Source of the DNA: Desmonostoc muscorum FACHB-395 | GTDB taxonomy: Bacteria; Cyanobacteriota; Cyanobacteriia; Cyanobacteriales; Nostocaceae | Assembly (NCBI RefSeq): GCF_014698035.1 | Contig: NZ_JACJSF010000005.1 | Location: 124,001 to 188,000, forward strand | Direction: 5' to 3' | Length of the DNA: 64,000 nt | Shown: piece by piece, positions 18,002 through 28,039 of the stretch | How positions within the stretch are numbered: the stretch's first letter is position 1 | Layout: each line of letters opens with the position of its first letter | Translations under genes and position numbers: made by a program | The notes under the pieces: generated by a model | Database searches by the model: none | Told to the model about the DNA's origin: nothing | What the model saw: the letters and a program-made list of their open reading frames with translations, nothing else

Positions 18002-18146
18002 AATCTTACCTCCATATATGTTTTACTTTATCATTTAATAAATATTGATTTTTAGGTGATAAAATTCGCACTTGTGTTTTTTTATTAGCTTTAAAAGTGT
18101 AAATGTTTATCCCCAAAGAATACGACGTGTTCCTCAATCTCTAACT

Positions 18147-18767
18147 CTAGCGACCCGCAACAAATATCTGTTCTGCGGTCAGATTCAGGTCTGGAAACGT
18201 TTGGGAGATGAGGTGTTCTGTTCCTCTAAACTGTTGTGCTTGATAAGTTCCATCTAATAACTGATAAATCGTGATTGTAGGTTCTTTGGATAAGCCAATG
18301 TAGCGTTTGCCTCCTAGCCCTAGATAATCCGCGATCCAGTACTCCCCAATACCTAAAGCTTCGTAGTCTTCCACTTTCCGAGCATAATCATTCTGCCAAT
18401 TAGTACTGACAACCTCTACTACTAACTTTACAGACTTGCCTAGTGTAATAACTGGCTCAGTTTTCCATAATGGTTCATTTGCCAAACTTGTCTGATCAAG
18501 AATCACAACATCGGGTCTAAAGGCTGAATTTTGACCTAATGGCTTAATTAGGCATTTCATGGGAATAAACCAAGGCAAGTTGAGCAGATCAATTGCTACG
18601 TTAAGCTTACGATTAATTAACCCAGCAACCTGTTCATGAAGTCCAGTAGGTTCCAAGTCGATTATTTCTCCGTCAATTAACTCGTAGCGTCCATCATCCA
18701 GATAGCCAGCAACGAATTCCTCAGAGCCAATATTACCTGTATTAATAGTGGCTGATACCATAGACAT
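18147..18767 (-). CDS. Uma2-family (DUF820) endonuclease-like protein
   Basis: A 206-residue intact paralogue of the neighbouring frameshifted gene. Features of the family are present: YELIDGEIIDLEPTGLHE near residue 35, FRPDVVILD with the likely catalytic Asp near 85, LVVEVVSTNW with the E-x-V type motif near 120, DYEALGIGEYWIAD, and the C-terminal PDLNLTAEQIF. The fold belongs to the restriction-nuclease superfamily, but activity of these proteins has rarely been shown. The gene stands in the same orientation as the neighbouring copy and probably arose from it by tandem duplication. Confidence 0.8.
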   Translation of the reverse strand: MSMVSATINTGNIGSEEFVAGYLDDGRYELIDGEIIDLEPTGLHEQVAGLINRKLNVAIDLLNLPWFIPMKCLIKPLGQNSAFRPDVVILDQTSLANEPLWKTEPVITLGKSVKLVVEVVSTNWQNDYARKVEDYEALGIGEYWIADYLGLGGKRYIGLSKEPTITIYQLLDGTYQAQQFRGTEHLISQTFPDLNLTAEQIFVAGR

Positions 18768-19007
18768 TTGTCCTTCCAGGTTCGTACAAGAGCAGGTATT
18801 GCTGCTCTTGATTATTCTAACTATCTTTGATTAGGCGATTGACTAATATGCTTCAAAATCTGGAGTACACTGTACAACTCATTGCTCCGGTTATAGACAT
18901 CAAAAAAACTCTAATCCATAGAACAATATTACTTGCTCTAGTGTGATATTTTCCGCAGCAACAGTTAGAGACATTATGTTAATTCAATAGTAGAAAAACC
19001 TACCAGT

Positions 19008-19784
19008 TTAGTAATTCTCGCCTTCAGGTAGAGTGAGAATTTCCACACCATCTTCAGTTACAGCTAAGGTATGCTCACATTGAGCAGAAAGCTTACGATC
19101 GCGCGTTACCGCAGTCCACTTGTCGCTGAGAACTTCGACTTCGTAAGTACCTTCATTAATCATTGGCTCAATAGTAAAAACCATCCCCGGTCTTAGGCGC
19201 TTGCCTTTACCGCGAGTACCATAATGGGGAACATCCGGTGCAGTGTGGAAAATGTTACTGATGCCGTGTCCAACAAAATCTCGCACTACAGAAAAGCCTT
19301 GCCCTTCAGCATACTCTTGAATAGCTGCACCAATATCGCCAATCCGTCCCCCCGGTTTCACTTCAGCAATACCCAGACGCAAACACTCCTCTGTCACCTC
19401 TACCAGCTTTCTCGTTTTTGGGGAGGGAGTACCAACAAAAAATGTCTTGGATGTATCGCCGTGATACCCTTCAACAATGGGCGTTACATCAATATTAATA
19501 ATGTCACCGTCTTTGAGAATCTGCTTGGCGTTAGGAATGCCATGACAAATTACCTCATTGACACTGGTACAAATCGATTTTGGATAACCCTTATAGCCAA
19601 GAGGTGCGCTTTTTGCTCCATGCGCTTGCGTCCAACGTTCGGCTTCATCGTTTAGTTCTAGAGTACTAACCCCAGGCTTCACAAACGGTTCGAGATGCTG
19701 GAGAAGTTTGGCTGCTAAACGCCCAGCTTGACGCATTTTCTCTATTTCTCGTTGGGATAAAATGACAATTAGTTCAGTTTTCAT
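19008..19784 (-). CDS. map: Methionine aminopeptidase, type I
   Basis: A 258-residue enzyme that removes the initiator methionine from new proteins. The five metal ligands of the family are in place: Asp in INIDVTPIVEGYHGD (two Asp), His in VGHGISNIFHTAPDVPHYG, Glu in TIEPMINEG and Glu in QCEHTLAVT. It lacks the N-terminal zinc-finger extension of some cyanobacterial and plant isoforms. It begins 20 bases after the stop of bvdR, so the two are probably co-transcribed. Cyanobacteria often have several map paralogues; this is one of them. Confidence 0.92.
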   Translation of the reverse strand: MKTELIVILSQREIEKMRQAGRLAAKLLQHLEPFVKPGVSTLELNDEAERWTQAHGAKSAPLGYKGYPKSICTSVNEVICHGIPNAKQILKDGDIINIDVTPIVEGYHGDTSKTFFVGTPSPKTRKLVEVTEECLRLGIAEVKPGGRIGDIGAAIQEYAEGQGFSVVRDFVGHGISNIFHTAPDVPHYGTRGKGKRLRPGMVFTIEPMINEGTYEVEVLSDKWTAVTRDRKLSAQCEHTLAVTEDGVEILTLPEGENY

Positions 19785-19804
19785 TAACTTTTATCTAGAC
19801 AAAT

Positions 19805-20800
19805 TTACATAAACATAGTGAACCCTGTCTGTGCAGCTCTTTGAGCAGCATCAGCAACCTTTAAGGTATACAAACTCTGCTCTGGGGTAACGTACAAAGG
19901 AGTGCCATCAAAAAGATGGTCTAACACCATAGCTGTGTCTTTGGCAAACAAACCCCGGCGAGGGCCAACCTCTATAGATGTTGTTTCCCCTGGCTGGATG
20001 AAAATTCCTGTGTCCCCATCAAAGACTAAACCACCTTTTTCTCCGTGAACTTCAAACTTGCGTTCTGATTGCCAAATACTTTCGCCTTTGCCATAGACTA
20101 CTTGGGCTAAAAGTCCACTGTTAAAGCACAGTTCACTAGTGCAGAAACAGGTTTGGTAATATTCCGGTTCTATTTCCCAATATCGCTGATGACAGTTAAC
20201 AGTAAATACTGTACCAAATAAATCGATGAGGCGATGTAGGCGAGACAGGGCCCCAATTAAGGGAAAACCGAACAACTCGTGGTTATAAGTCCATTTACGG
20301 GGTGCAGGATTTTGGGGATTGATAGTGCTGTAGCGAGCATAAAACACTTCACCAACTTTGGCTAAGTTTTGCTTCAAGGCTTGATGCAAACCACCCAAAA
20401 GTTCTAGGTGTTCTACGTGCAATAGTTTTTTTTGTGCTTTGGCTAGGGCAATCAGTTCGTCTGCTTCGACTACATCCAACGAAAGGGGATACTCTATAAT
20501 TACATGTTTGCCATTGGTAAGTGCTGCACAAGCGATCGCACCATGATCTCGATTAACAGTGCAAATCACTACTAGGTCTACATCTTCACGCTCTACTAGC
20601 TCTTGCCAAGAACTCAATGCTTTAATCTGGTACTCTCTGACAAAGGCTTCTGTTTTTTCTGCGGTATGACCAACAATTGCTATTAACTGCGATCGCTCAT
20701 CATGGAGCAATGCTTCAGCCCGGAACTTTGCCGCATACCCAGTACCTACCAAACCTACACGCACTCTTGCTTTTTCCAAAGCTGCTCCTGAATTATACAT
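19805..20800 (-). CDS. bvdR: Biliverdin reductase
   Basis: A 331-residue Gfo/Idh/MocA-fold oxidoreductase. RVGLVGTGYAAKFRAEALL at residues 14-32 is the NAD(P)-binding motif. The segments GKHVIIEYPLSL, LLHVEHLELLGGLHQALKQNL, GEVFYARYSTI and QNPAPRKWTY are, as I recall them, nearly those of Synechocystis BvdR, which reduces biliverdin IXa to bilirubin and influences phycobilisome assembly. The C-terminal beta sheet (VYGKGES, GPRRGLFAKDT) also matches. It is upstream of map in a two-gene unit. A different sugar-type dehydrogenase is unlikely given these motifs. Confidence 0.85.
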   Translation of the reverse strand: MYNSGAALEKARVRVGLVGTGYAAKFRAEALLHDERSQLIAIVGHTAEKTEAFVREYQIKALSSWQELVEREDVDLVVICTVNRDHGAIACAALTNGKHVIIEYPLSLDVVEADELIALAKAQKKLLHVEHLELLGGLHQALKQNLAKVGEVFYARYSTINPQNPAPRKWTYNHELFGFPLIGALSRLHRLIDLFGTVFTVNCHQRYWEIEPEYYQTCFCTSELCFNSGLLAQVVYGKGESIWQSERKFEVHGEKGGLVFDGDTGIFIQPGETTSIEVGPRRGLFAKDTAMVLDHLFDGTPLYVTPEQSLYTLKVADAAQRAAQTGFTMFM

Positions 20801-21556
<756 letters not shown>

Positions 21557-21715
21557 GAGGAAAACTAAATAGCCAAATACCTATTTCTATTGGTGATTAT
21601 AGTTGCTCGAACATTTGGACTGAGCGATCGTCCAACGTCTTAATGTTGCAAGACTAAGCATCAATTTGTGTGTGCCTCTTAAAGCCACTTTGAAAAAAAG
21701 CCTGATTTTATGTTG

Positions 21716-21757
21716 AGCAGGAACACAGTAAATTTAGTGTTCCTGCTTAATTTTTTA
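21716..21757 (+). terminator. Intrinsic terminator of petF
   Basis: AGCAGGAACAC pairs perfectly with GTGTTCCTGCT around a 10-base AT loop and is followed by TAATTTTTT. It lies about 160 bases after the petF stop. Confidence 0.85.
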
Positions 21758-21795
21758 GTATTGAGTTCCACCTCAGCAATTTTAGCTTTTGTTGA

Positions 21796-21835
21796 CTCCT
21801 GATTCCTACCTCAAGATAGAGGTAGGAATCAGGAG
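21796..21835. repeat. 17-bp perfect hairpin repeat
   Basis: CTCCTGATTCCTACCTC (21796-21812) and its exact complement (21819-21835) flank a 6-base loop. The sequence after it (21837-21907) resembles 27772-27836, so this is part of a dispersed repeat. It may also terminate the convergent SpoIID-like gene. The rest of 21557-21916 shows nothing further. Confidence 0.65.
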
Positions 21836-21916
21836 GTAGAAACTTTTTCTATCTAATTTTGAGTCCTGTATTTTGTACCTAACTCAAAAAGCAAACTGCT
21901 GTAAAAAGCGATTAGC

Positions 21917-23506
21917 TTAGAATTTAATCTCTTTGTTGAGAACTTGAATCTGAGTACCAGGATAATAAAATTGGAGAATTTTAGGACTTGACCAACCTAG
22001 TTTTGCTAGATTTTGAGCGCCAGTTTGACTCAAGCCAACTCCATGTCCTAATCCACCACCAATAAAAGCGTATCCCCACAGTTCTGGTTTGCCTTTATTC
22101 AGAGGTTCTAGGTAAAAAAGCGTACTTGTAGGAGCAGCAAAGGCGCTGCGAACTTCGTCTTTGTGAAGAATAAAGGTGCTTTTATCAGTTTTAACCGCGA
22201 GTTCCAGAATGCGTCCACTCTCACTTCGCTTCACCACTGCCATAGCCTGAATTGTCTTAAATTTGGCATGAGGACTGTTTTTTACCTGCAAAAATTTCTG
22301 CAAGTCCTTGATAATATCCTCTAAACGGGTTTCCCTGCGCCAACGAAAAGCATCCCATTTGCTCTCATTAAATCCCTGTTGGATATTAATAAATTTCTGG
22401 AAGTTCTTTTCATCTGCCAAACTCTGCTTAGACAAGTTCCAAAAATTAGTCGCAGCATCTAGTACAGGGCGCAAATAGGGACGATCATCGCCATTCCAGA
22501 CATCGCTGAAGGAAGCAGTAACACCACCTGTGGTAGAAGAATACAGGGCATCTACTAATTCGTTTTTATAAGTTACTACCTTACCCCTGGTGGAGGCGAT
22601 CGCTTGGTCTGTTTTAGCCGCCGCTCCATTTAGCCCATAATAAACTTGGCAGTGAGTATCGGCACACAACTGATAGTTATCTGCGGCAAACCTGCGTAAA
22701 TTTCTTAAAGCATAAGTCCGGGCGAGAATTGCTTGGGCTTCTAGCGCCGCTTTTGGTGCATCCGTTCCTATTTCGTAAGGCACAACCCCACGTAAATAAG
22801 TTTCTAAGGGGACTTGGTTAACTAAAGTGTATGTGCCGTAAGCATTTGGCTGCAAATTCAGTTGTCCAGAATAAAGACGAGCATTTTCTGGTTTTTCGCT
22901 TTTATTGACCCGAATCAAGTTTTTATCAGTGCTAATTTCCAAATCATTTGGGCTATAGCGTTTACCATCCACCACCCAACTAACTTGCGGCACTTGTTTT
23001 AAAACTTTAGTATCAAGATATACTTTATCTTTATTAGAAGCTTGGATGTTCTGCAATAGTAAGCGTCGCAATAAAGGAGTGCTATAAACATCTCGTTTAG
23101 CCCAAACCTGCCAGCGTTCTGGCTGGGCGATTTCCACTTCTATTCCCTGAGAACGCCATTTGTTAGCACTATCTTCCGCAGTTTCAAAAGTACGGTATGT
23201 GCCTAAAACTACCATTTCTTCAACTGCTGGCTGGGGTAAAGCTTGCATAACTGTTTCCAGTTTTACAGGATTCTTTGTCACCAGGATTTGCTGCTTGTTA
23301 CCCGCTTGAAATTTTAGCTTTAAGCGATCGCCTTTTGTGGGTTCCAGTTGCAGTTTAGCTGTGGGTTGTGAACCAAATCGCTGCACAATCCCAATTTTCA
23401 GTCCTATATCCTGGATGTTACTCTCAGGGCCTGATGCAGCAGTCAGTCCCAATAGACAAAATGTTGTCAGCACAGTGTGGGAAAAACGCCAAAACAAAAA
23501 TTTCAT
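21917..23506 (-). CDS. SpoIID/LytB-domain secreted protein
   Basis: A 529-residue protein from the ATG at 23506 (MKFLFWRFSHTVLTTF...), which supplies a signal peptide; the longer frame upstream runs through dispersed repeat sequence. The SpoIID domain is clear: PLETYLRGVVPYEIG near residue 245, LEAQAILARTYALR, and the C-terminal GLGHGVGLSQTGAQNLA, with ILQFYYPGT near the end. SpoIID is a lytic transglycosylase acting on peptidoglycan; the cyanobacterial versions probably remodel the wall, perhaps in division or differentiation. Residues 90-180 resemble a SPOR-like region (VLGTYRTFETAEDS) that may bind glycan. Confidence 0.82.
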   Translation of the reverse strand: MKFLFWRFSHTVLTTFCLLGLTAASGPESNIQDIGLKIGIVQRFGSQPTAKLQLEPTKGDRLKLKFQAGNKQQILVTKNPVKLETVMQALPQPAVEEMVVLGTYRTFETAEDSANKWRSQGIEVEIAQPERWQVWAKRDVYSTPLLRRLLLQNIQASNKDKVYLDTKVLKQVPQVSWVVDGKRYSPNDLEISTDKNLIRVNKSEKPENARLYSGQLNLQPNAYGTYTLVNQVPLETYLRGVVPYEIGTDAPKAALEAQAILARTYALRNLRRFAADNYQLCADTHCQVYYGLNGAAAKTDQAIASTRGKVVTYKNELVDALYSSTTGGVTASFSDVWNGDDRPYLRPVLDAATNFWNLSKQSLADEKNFQKFINIQQGFNESKWDAFRWRRETRLEDIIKDLQKFLQVKNSPHAKFKTIQAMAVVKRSESGRILELAVKTDKSTFILHKDEVRSAFAAPTSTLFYLEPLNKGKPELWGYAFIGGGLGHGVGLSQTGAQNLAKLGWSSPKILQFYYPGTQIQVLNKEIKF

Positions 23507-23747
23507 GGCTACCTGATAGCGTACCCCTATGGGGAAGCAAGCTACGCGCAGCATATCGAGCTTCTTTTGCCCCCTAATGCGGCGTTGGAGCTTATTTTCC
23601 AATTGCTTTGCAGTGCGGTCTTTTTGTCGCATGAGCGCTCCAATGATACCATTACCAGTTTTGCCCTAAATATAGATTGCAAAACGAAGTCATAACGACT
23701 ATGATTTATTTAGAGACACAAAACAGAACTAGTTGGATAAACTCCTT

Positions 23748-24011
23748 ATGGTTAGAGTCCAAGAAATTCCATTAAATCAGATAAAACGGCCATTGCCCCG
23801 TGCAAACGATCCAAATAAAGTGCAAGCCTTAATGGAATCGATTGCGGAGATTGGGCAGCAAGAACCTATTGATGTCCTAGAAGTAGATGGACAATATTAT
23901 GGCTTTTCTGGTTGCCATCGGTATGAAGCTTGCCAGCGTTTAGGCAAAGAAACCGTTTTAGCCAGAGTTCGTAAAGCACCCCGTAGCGTTTTAAAGATGC
24001 ACTTGGCATAG
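23748..24011 (+). CDS. srx: Sulfiredoxin
   Basis: An 87-residue protein from the ATG at 23748 (MVRVQEIPLNQI). A TTG five codons upstream is possible but unneeded. It has the ParB/Srx fold, with the sulfiredoxin active site GFSGCHRYEACQRLG; this Cys attacks the sulfinic phosphate of overoxidised 2-Cys peroxiredoxin in an ATP-dependent repair. The length matches stand-alone cyanobacterial Srx. Dps lies 134 bases downstream, so two oxidative-stress genes are neighbours on one strand. No peroxiredoxin gene is in the window. Confidence 0.88.
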   Translation: MVRVQEIPLNQIKRPLPRANDPNKVQALMESIAEIGQQEPIDVLEVDGQYYGFSGCHRYEACQRLGKETVLARVRKAPRSVLKMHLA

Positions 24012-24020
24012 AGAATGAGA

Positions 24021-24120
24021 TAGGGAGGCAGGGGGCAGAGGGGGACAAGGGGACAAGGGGGATAAGGGGGACAAGGGGACAATGCCCAATTCCCAATTCC
24101 CAATTCCCCATGCCCAATTA
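24021..24120. repeat. G-rich heptamer/octamer repeat array
   Basis: GGGGACAA-type units are followed by CCCAATT heptamers. The array fills nearly the whole gap between srx and the Dps gene. Confidence 0.65.
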
Positions 24121-24145
24121 CATATAACCTAATTAGGAGAAAATT

Positions 24146-24637
24146 ATGTCATCAAAAGTAACAGTCAAAAATGTAAATATCGGCATTGACGAGGCGAGTA
24201 GGGCTAAAATTGCCGAGGGTTTATCTCGTCTGTTGGCTGACACTTATACACTTTATCTGAAAACTCATAACTTCCATTGGAATGTAACGGGGCCGATGTT
24301 CCAAACATTGCATTTGATGTTTGAAACCCAGTATACAGAATTAGCTTTAGCGGTTGATTTAATAGCTGAGAGAATTAGAGCGCTTGGCTATCCCGCACCA
24401 GGAACCTACAGTGAATATGCCAAACTGAGTTCGATTCCAGAAACTCCTGGGGTTCCGAAAGCTGTTGAGATGATCCGCTTATTAGTGGAAGGACAAGAAG
24501 CCGTAGTTAGAACTGCACGGTCTATTTTCCCCGTGATAGAGGAAGTTAACGACGAGCCTACTGCCGATTTATTAACTCAACGGATGCAAGTACACGAAAA
24601 AACCGCTTGGATGTTGAGAAGTTTACTGGAAGAATAG
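24146..24637 (+). CDS. dps: Dps-family ferritin-like protein
   Basis: A 163-residue protein with an ideal ribosome site AGGAG six bases before the ATG. The Dps ferroxidase signature is present: [20 protein letters not shown], with the His and Glu ligands shared between subunits, then the second helix [17 protein letters not shown]. Dps dodecamers oxidise and store iron and protect DNA from peroxide. The N-terminus is short and not strongly basic, so DNA binding is uncertain. Cyanobacteria carry several paralogues with distinct metal preferences; which one this is cannot be settled here. Confidence 0.9.
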   Translation: MSSKVTVKNVNIGIDEASRAKIAEGLSRLLADTYTLYLKTHNFHWNVTGPMFQTLHLMFETQYTELALAVDLIAERIRALGYPAPGTYSEYAKLSSIPETPGVPKAVEMIRLLVEGQEAVVRTARSIFPVIEEVNDEPTADLLTQRMQVHEKTAWMLRSLLEE

Positions 24638-24845
24638 GAATTAGGGAATAGGAATTAGGGAATAGGGCATTGGGAATTGAGAAAAAACTTAATCACCAAT
24701 ACCCATGCCCAATCCCCACTTGCCCTGAGCGGAGCCGTTCGCGTAGCGTCTCGCAGAGAAGGGATACCCAGTCCCCAATACCCACTTGCCTTGAGCGGAG
24801 CCGAAGGGATGCCCAATACCCAATGCCCAATGCCCAATACCCACT
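24636..24845. repeat. Mosaic of heptamers and GCGGAGCCG-type repeats
   Basis: GGAATTA, CCCAATG and CCCACTT heptamers surround two copies of TGAGCGGAGCCG (24726 and 24792), one followed by TTCGCGTAGCGTCTCGC. This occupies the entire upstream region of the next gene. Confidence 0.7.
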
Positions 24846-24859
24846 TGTTGCAAGATTTA

Positions 24860-25474
24860 ATGCAACAAGTGGGTATTTCTAGTTTTAAAGCGCTGAGTCG
24901 AGCTGCTGGTGTTTCAGAACGGCAACTTTTGCGGTTACGCCAAGGAAAGTTAGAGCAAATGCGGGTAGATGTGCTGCTGAAGCTGTCACCAGTGCTACAG
25001 ATGCCATTGAATGAATTAATCGCAACTTTTTCAACCGTAGAGTTATTACAAGAGAAAGCAGCGCCCAGCCAGGAATTGTTACAAGAGATTACAGATTTAA
25101 GAAAAGAGTATCAGCGATCGCAGCTTCAACTAGAACAGCAGCAAGGGATATTACTAGAAGAACTCCAGCAGTCAACTTTACAACTGCTGGAGTCTTTATT
25201 ATTGCAATGGCCAACAGCAGCACAGAAAGCCCAAGAGAATCCACAGCTAGCAGCAGTGAAAATAGTACCGTTAGTGCAGAAACCTCTGGAAAAGCTTTTA
25301 CAGGCGTGGGGAGTGGAAGCGATCGCACCAGTGGGAGCAGAATTACCTTATAATCCCCAACTACACCAACTGATCGAGGGAACTTCATTACCTGGAGAAA
25401 TAGTCAAGGTGCGCTACACTGGATATCTTCAAGGTGAGAAGCTGCTTTACAGAGCTAAAGTCAGTCCTGTTTGA
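24860..25474 (+). CDS. Helix-turn-helix protein with GrpE-like C-terminus
   Basis: About 204 residues from the ATG at 24860; in-frame TTG codons at 24845 and 24848 are alternative starts, and anything further upstream is repeat sequence. The N-terminus ISSFKALSRAAGVSERQLLRLRQGKLEQM is an HTH of the XRE/Cro kind. A glutamine- and leucine-rich coiled coil occupies roughly residues 75-130. The C-terminus (LGPVGAELPYNPQLHQL-like; here APVGAELPYNPQLH...) and GEIVKVRYTGYLQGEKLLYRAKV have the GrpE beta-wing pattern. I infer a GrpE-related cochaperone or regulator; it is not the housekeeping grpE, which lacks the HTH and sits by dnaK. Confidence 0.6.
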   Translation: MQQVGISSFKALSRAAGVSERQLLRLRQGKLEQMRVDVLLKLSPVLQMPLNELIATFSTVELLQEKAAPSQELLQEITDLRKEYQRSQLQLEQQQGILLEELQQSTLQLLESLLLQWPTAAQKAQENPQLAAVKIVPLVQKPLEKLLQAWGVEAIAPVGAELPYNPQLHQLIEGTSLPGEIVKVRYTGYLQGEKLLYRAKVSPV

Positions 25475-26170
25475 GGGAGTTAGGGGTTAGGAGTTATAAG
25501 TTCATAACTCTTTACTTTTTATGCTGTCTGTTGAAAAATGACAAATATTGGGAATACTAAAATTGCAGATGCGATCGCCTCTGAGAAGTTCTGTTAAAGC
25601 GTTGGTGTAGGTTTAAGCTTACTTGGCGCTGTTGAAACCGAAATTTTTAGCTCTAGAGCGGCATTCCAGAGATAAATTATTTCCATAATGTAAGTAATCG
25701 GACATAAATAAAAAAATATTTAGGAAATAATCTGAAAAGTCATAACTTCAGCTTGTAGATCAGTAGATAGCTACATCAATGAGATGAAAGTAAGTTGGCG
25801 TTAAAAATCAATATCTGTGATAAAACATAAAATCAGCAAAAGCTTGAAAATTGGTTATTCCAATGTTTTTACACAATTAAACATACATGGGTTTTATCAT
25901 GCCAACTTACCAATTTTGTTATTTATAGTTAGTCTGTTCGGAATAGAAAAAATATACTTAATTAAGCTAGTATTTTTTTTATAATTACAAAAACATTATA
26001 TTTAAATAGTTATAATGAATCTTCATCTATACAGATTAGTTATCATTTATTACTCAATTTTTAATGTTAGATTTAGTCTTGAAAGCATTTTTAAATGCTC
26101 TATGATGGGTATATAATAGCGAAAATAGCGGCATCAGAGCATCATTTACACAAATAAGCGTGACATAATT
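25475..26170. other. Long AT-rich intergenic region
   Basis: This 696-base region begins with GTTAGGGGTTAGGAGTTA heptamer-like repeats (25478-25500). The rest is AT-rich without an ORF and is probably the promoter and leader of the STAS gene. I found no clear regulator site or RNA. Confidence 0.5.
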
Positions 26171-26497
26171 ATGAGAGAACAAGTAAAAGTTATTCAGCTC
26201 AGTGGTAATTTGAATGCCACAACTTCACAAGAATTTCGACAAAATATCACTGATATTTTAGAAACTGGTGCGAAAATTGTGTTAGTGGATTTTAAAGATG
26301 TAATATTTATGGATAGCTCAGGTTTAGGAGCTTTAGTGTTAGCTTTTAAAACCTTGCGGGCAGCAGATACTAAGCTTGTTCTCTGCTCAATTAATGAGCA
26401 AGTAAGGATATTATTTGAACTTACTAATATGGATAAAGTATTTGAAATATTCCCTAGCCAAGACGCATTTAATCAGGTTTTAGTATCCAATACATAA
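26171..26497 (+). CDS. STAS-domain anti-sigma factor antagonist
   Basis: A 108-residue single-domain protein of the SpoIIAA/RsbV type. The phosphorylatable serine lies in FMDSSGLGALVLAFK near residue 57, and VILVDF-like strands precede it. Such proteins bind an anti-sigma kinase when unphosphorylated and release its target. The convergent gene next door encodes a PP2C-type response regulator that could dephosphorylate it, so the pair looks like part of a partner-switching module. No kinase of the RsbW type is nearby. Confidence 0.85.
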   Translation: MREQVKVIQLSGNLNATTSQEFRQNITDILETGAKIVLVDFKDVIFMDSSGLGALVLAFKTLRAADTKLVLCSINEQVRILFELTNMDKVFEIFPSQDAFNQVLVSNT

Positions 26498-27634
26498 TTA
26501 ATCAAACTTCATTTGCAAAATAGATAAATCATCATCAAAAGCATCTTTGGAGTTCAGAGCAATTAAATAACTCAGTACATGATCGAGTTGGCAATCAACA
26601 GGATTTTGTAAGCTAACTAGTAGCTGAATAAAAGCATCCAAACTCCAAAGAGTGCCATCTGATTTAGTGATTTCATAAGCACCATCACTAAAAATGTAAA
26701 GGCTACTGAATTTTTCAATATTGTAAACCCCGTCAACATATTTTGCTTCTGGAAACATCCCAACTGGCATACCGGGGGTCTTCAAGAGTTGAACATCAGA
26801 CTTTCTCGGTGATAAACCAGTTATTAAAACTGCTGGCGGATGACCTGCACTAGAATAAACTAATTGGCGGGTAATTCGATTGTAAACTCCGTACCAAATC
26901 GTAAAGTATTTGTCATTTTGATAATTCATCTGGAAGGTATCATTCAAAGCCTTCAACACATCACTAGGTTGATAGTAATTCAGACTTTTGAGCGCACGAG
27001 AACGCAGCAGATTCAGCACTGAAACTGAGGGAAGAGTAGCTTTGAGTCCATGTCCCGCAGTATCGAGTAAATAAATTGCTAGATAATCGTCATCAAGCCA
27101 ATAGTAATCGAAACAGTCACCACCGAGTTGCCGCGAGGGAATAAATCGAAAATTTATATTGAAAGGTTCAGTCATAGGAAAAGGCAGCAGCGATCGCACA
27201 TATTCTGCTGCTTCTGACATTTCTGATTCTAAAAGCAACTTTTGAGCCTGCAAATCCCTACTCAACTGATGCAGGCGTAACCCCGCTCTTACCCGCGCTT
27301 GTAATTCATTATGCTCGATAGGTTTGGAAATAAAATCATCAGCACCAGCATCTAGACCTTTAACGCAATCGGCAACTGAGTCTAAGGATGTTAATAAAAT
27401 AAAGAATGTGGTAAAAAATCTGGGATCTGCCTTAATACGCTGGCAGACTTCCAGACCAGTTAACCCCGGCATAATCCAATCACAAATAATTAGTGCTGGA
27501 TGGCAAGCTAGCGCTTTTTCTATTCCTTCCTCGCCACTACTGGCAGTAACTACTTCATAACCCTGTTTTTCCAACATCCTTTTCAAAAGTATTTTTATGG
27601 AATAATCATCATCAATTATTAGTATTTGGAACAT
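26498..27634 (-). CDS. Response regulator with PP2C/SpoIIE phosphatase output
   Basis: A 378-residue protein. Residues 1-120 are a receiver domain: acidic pocket D8-D10 in IIDDDYS, phospho-acceptor D52 in ICDWIMPG, and the conserved Lys in ISKPIEHNEL. A coiled linker (130-150) leads to an RsbU/SpoIIE-type PPM phosphatase at 165-375, with GGDCFDYY and LLDTAGHGLKA as metal-binding motifs and FSDGAYEI near the end. Phosphorylation of the receiver should control dephosphorylation of a STAS protein, most simply the convergent neighbour. The two stop codons abut (TAA at 26495-26497, TTA at 26498-26500). Confidence 0.88.
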   Translation of the reverse strand: MFQILIIDDDYSIKILLKRMLEKQGYEVVTASSGEEGIEKALACHPALIICDWIMPGLTGLEVCQRIKADPRFFTTFFILLTSLDSVADCVKGLDAGADDFISKPIEHNELQARVRAGLRLHQLSRDLQAQKLLLESEMSEAAEYVRSLLPFPMTEPFNINFRFIPSRQLGGDCFDYYWLDDDYLAIYLLDTAGHGLKATLPSVSVLNLLRSRALKSLNYYQPSDVLKALNDTFQMNYQNDKYFTIWYGVYNRITRQLVYSSAGHPPAVLITGLSPRKSDVQLLKTPGMPVGMFPEAKYVDGVYNIEKFSSLYIFSDGAYEITKSDGTLWSLDAFIQLLVSLQNPVDCQLDHVLSYLIALNSKDAFDDDLSILQMKFD

Positions 27635-28039
27635 AGCAATTTCTCAGAAAAACTCATTAATAATTTGGTGAAAAGATAGAAATTAAAAAATAATTTTAAT
27701 TAATTACTTACTAATAAAACAGTTTTCTTTTTCATGAAGTACAAAGCTACGGGTTTTAATGTGGGAGGCAGAAACTCTTTATATCTAAATTTTTATTCCT
27801 AAATTATGTACTTAGTTGCAACCTGCTGTATTTCTGTATTAATAAGTAGGACAGCGTAAATAATTCAAAGTTTGCTGTAAGGGTTTTAGACCTACTTTGT
27901 TCGCATAGCCTCTCGTGAAGAATAAAAAGCTGAAACCTCCTACTATTAACTAATGCCAATATTATTACATTAGTTAATGTAGCTGGAATTTTTCTATATT
28001 TCCCAGTCGAATTTATGGCTTTTTGACAGTCATAAAACG
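27635..28039. other. Intergenic region with dispersed repeat
   Basis: Bases 27772-27836 resemble 21837-21907 (GAAACT...TATCTAA...TGTAC...CTGCTGTA), and 27898-27920 is a degenerate TCGCATAGCCTCTCGTGAAG repeat. No gene is seen. Confidence 0.5.
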
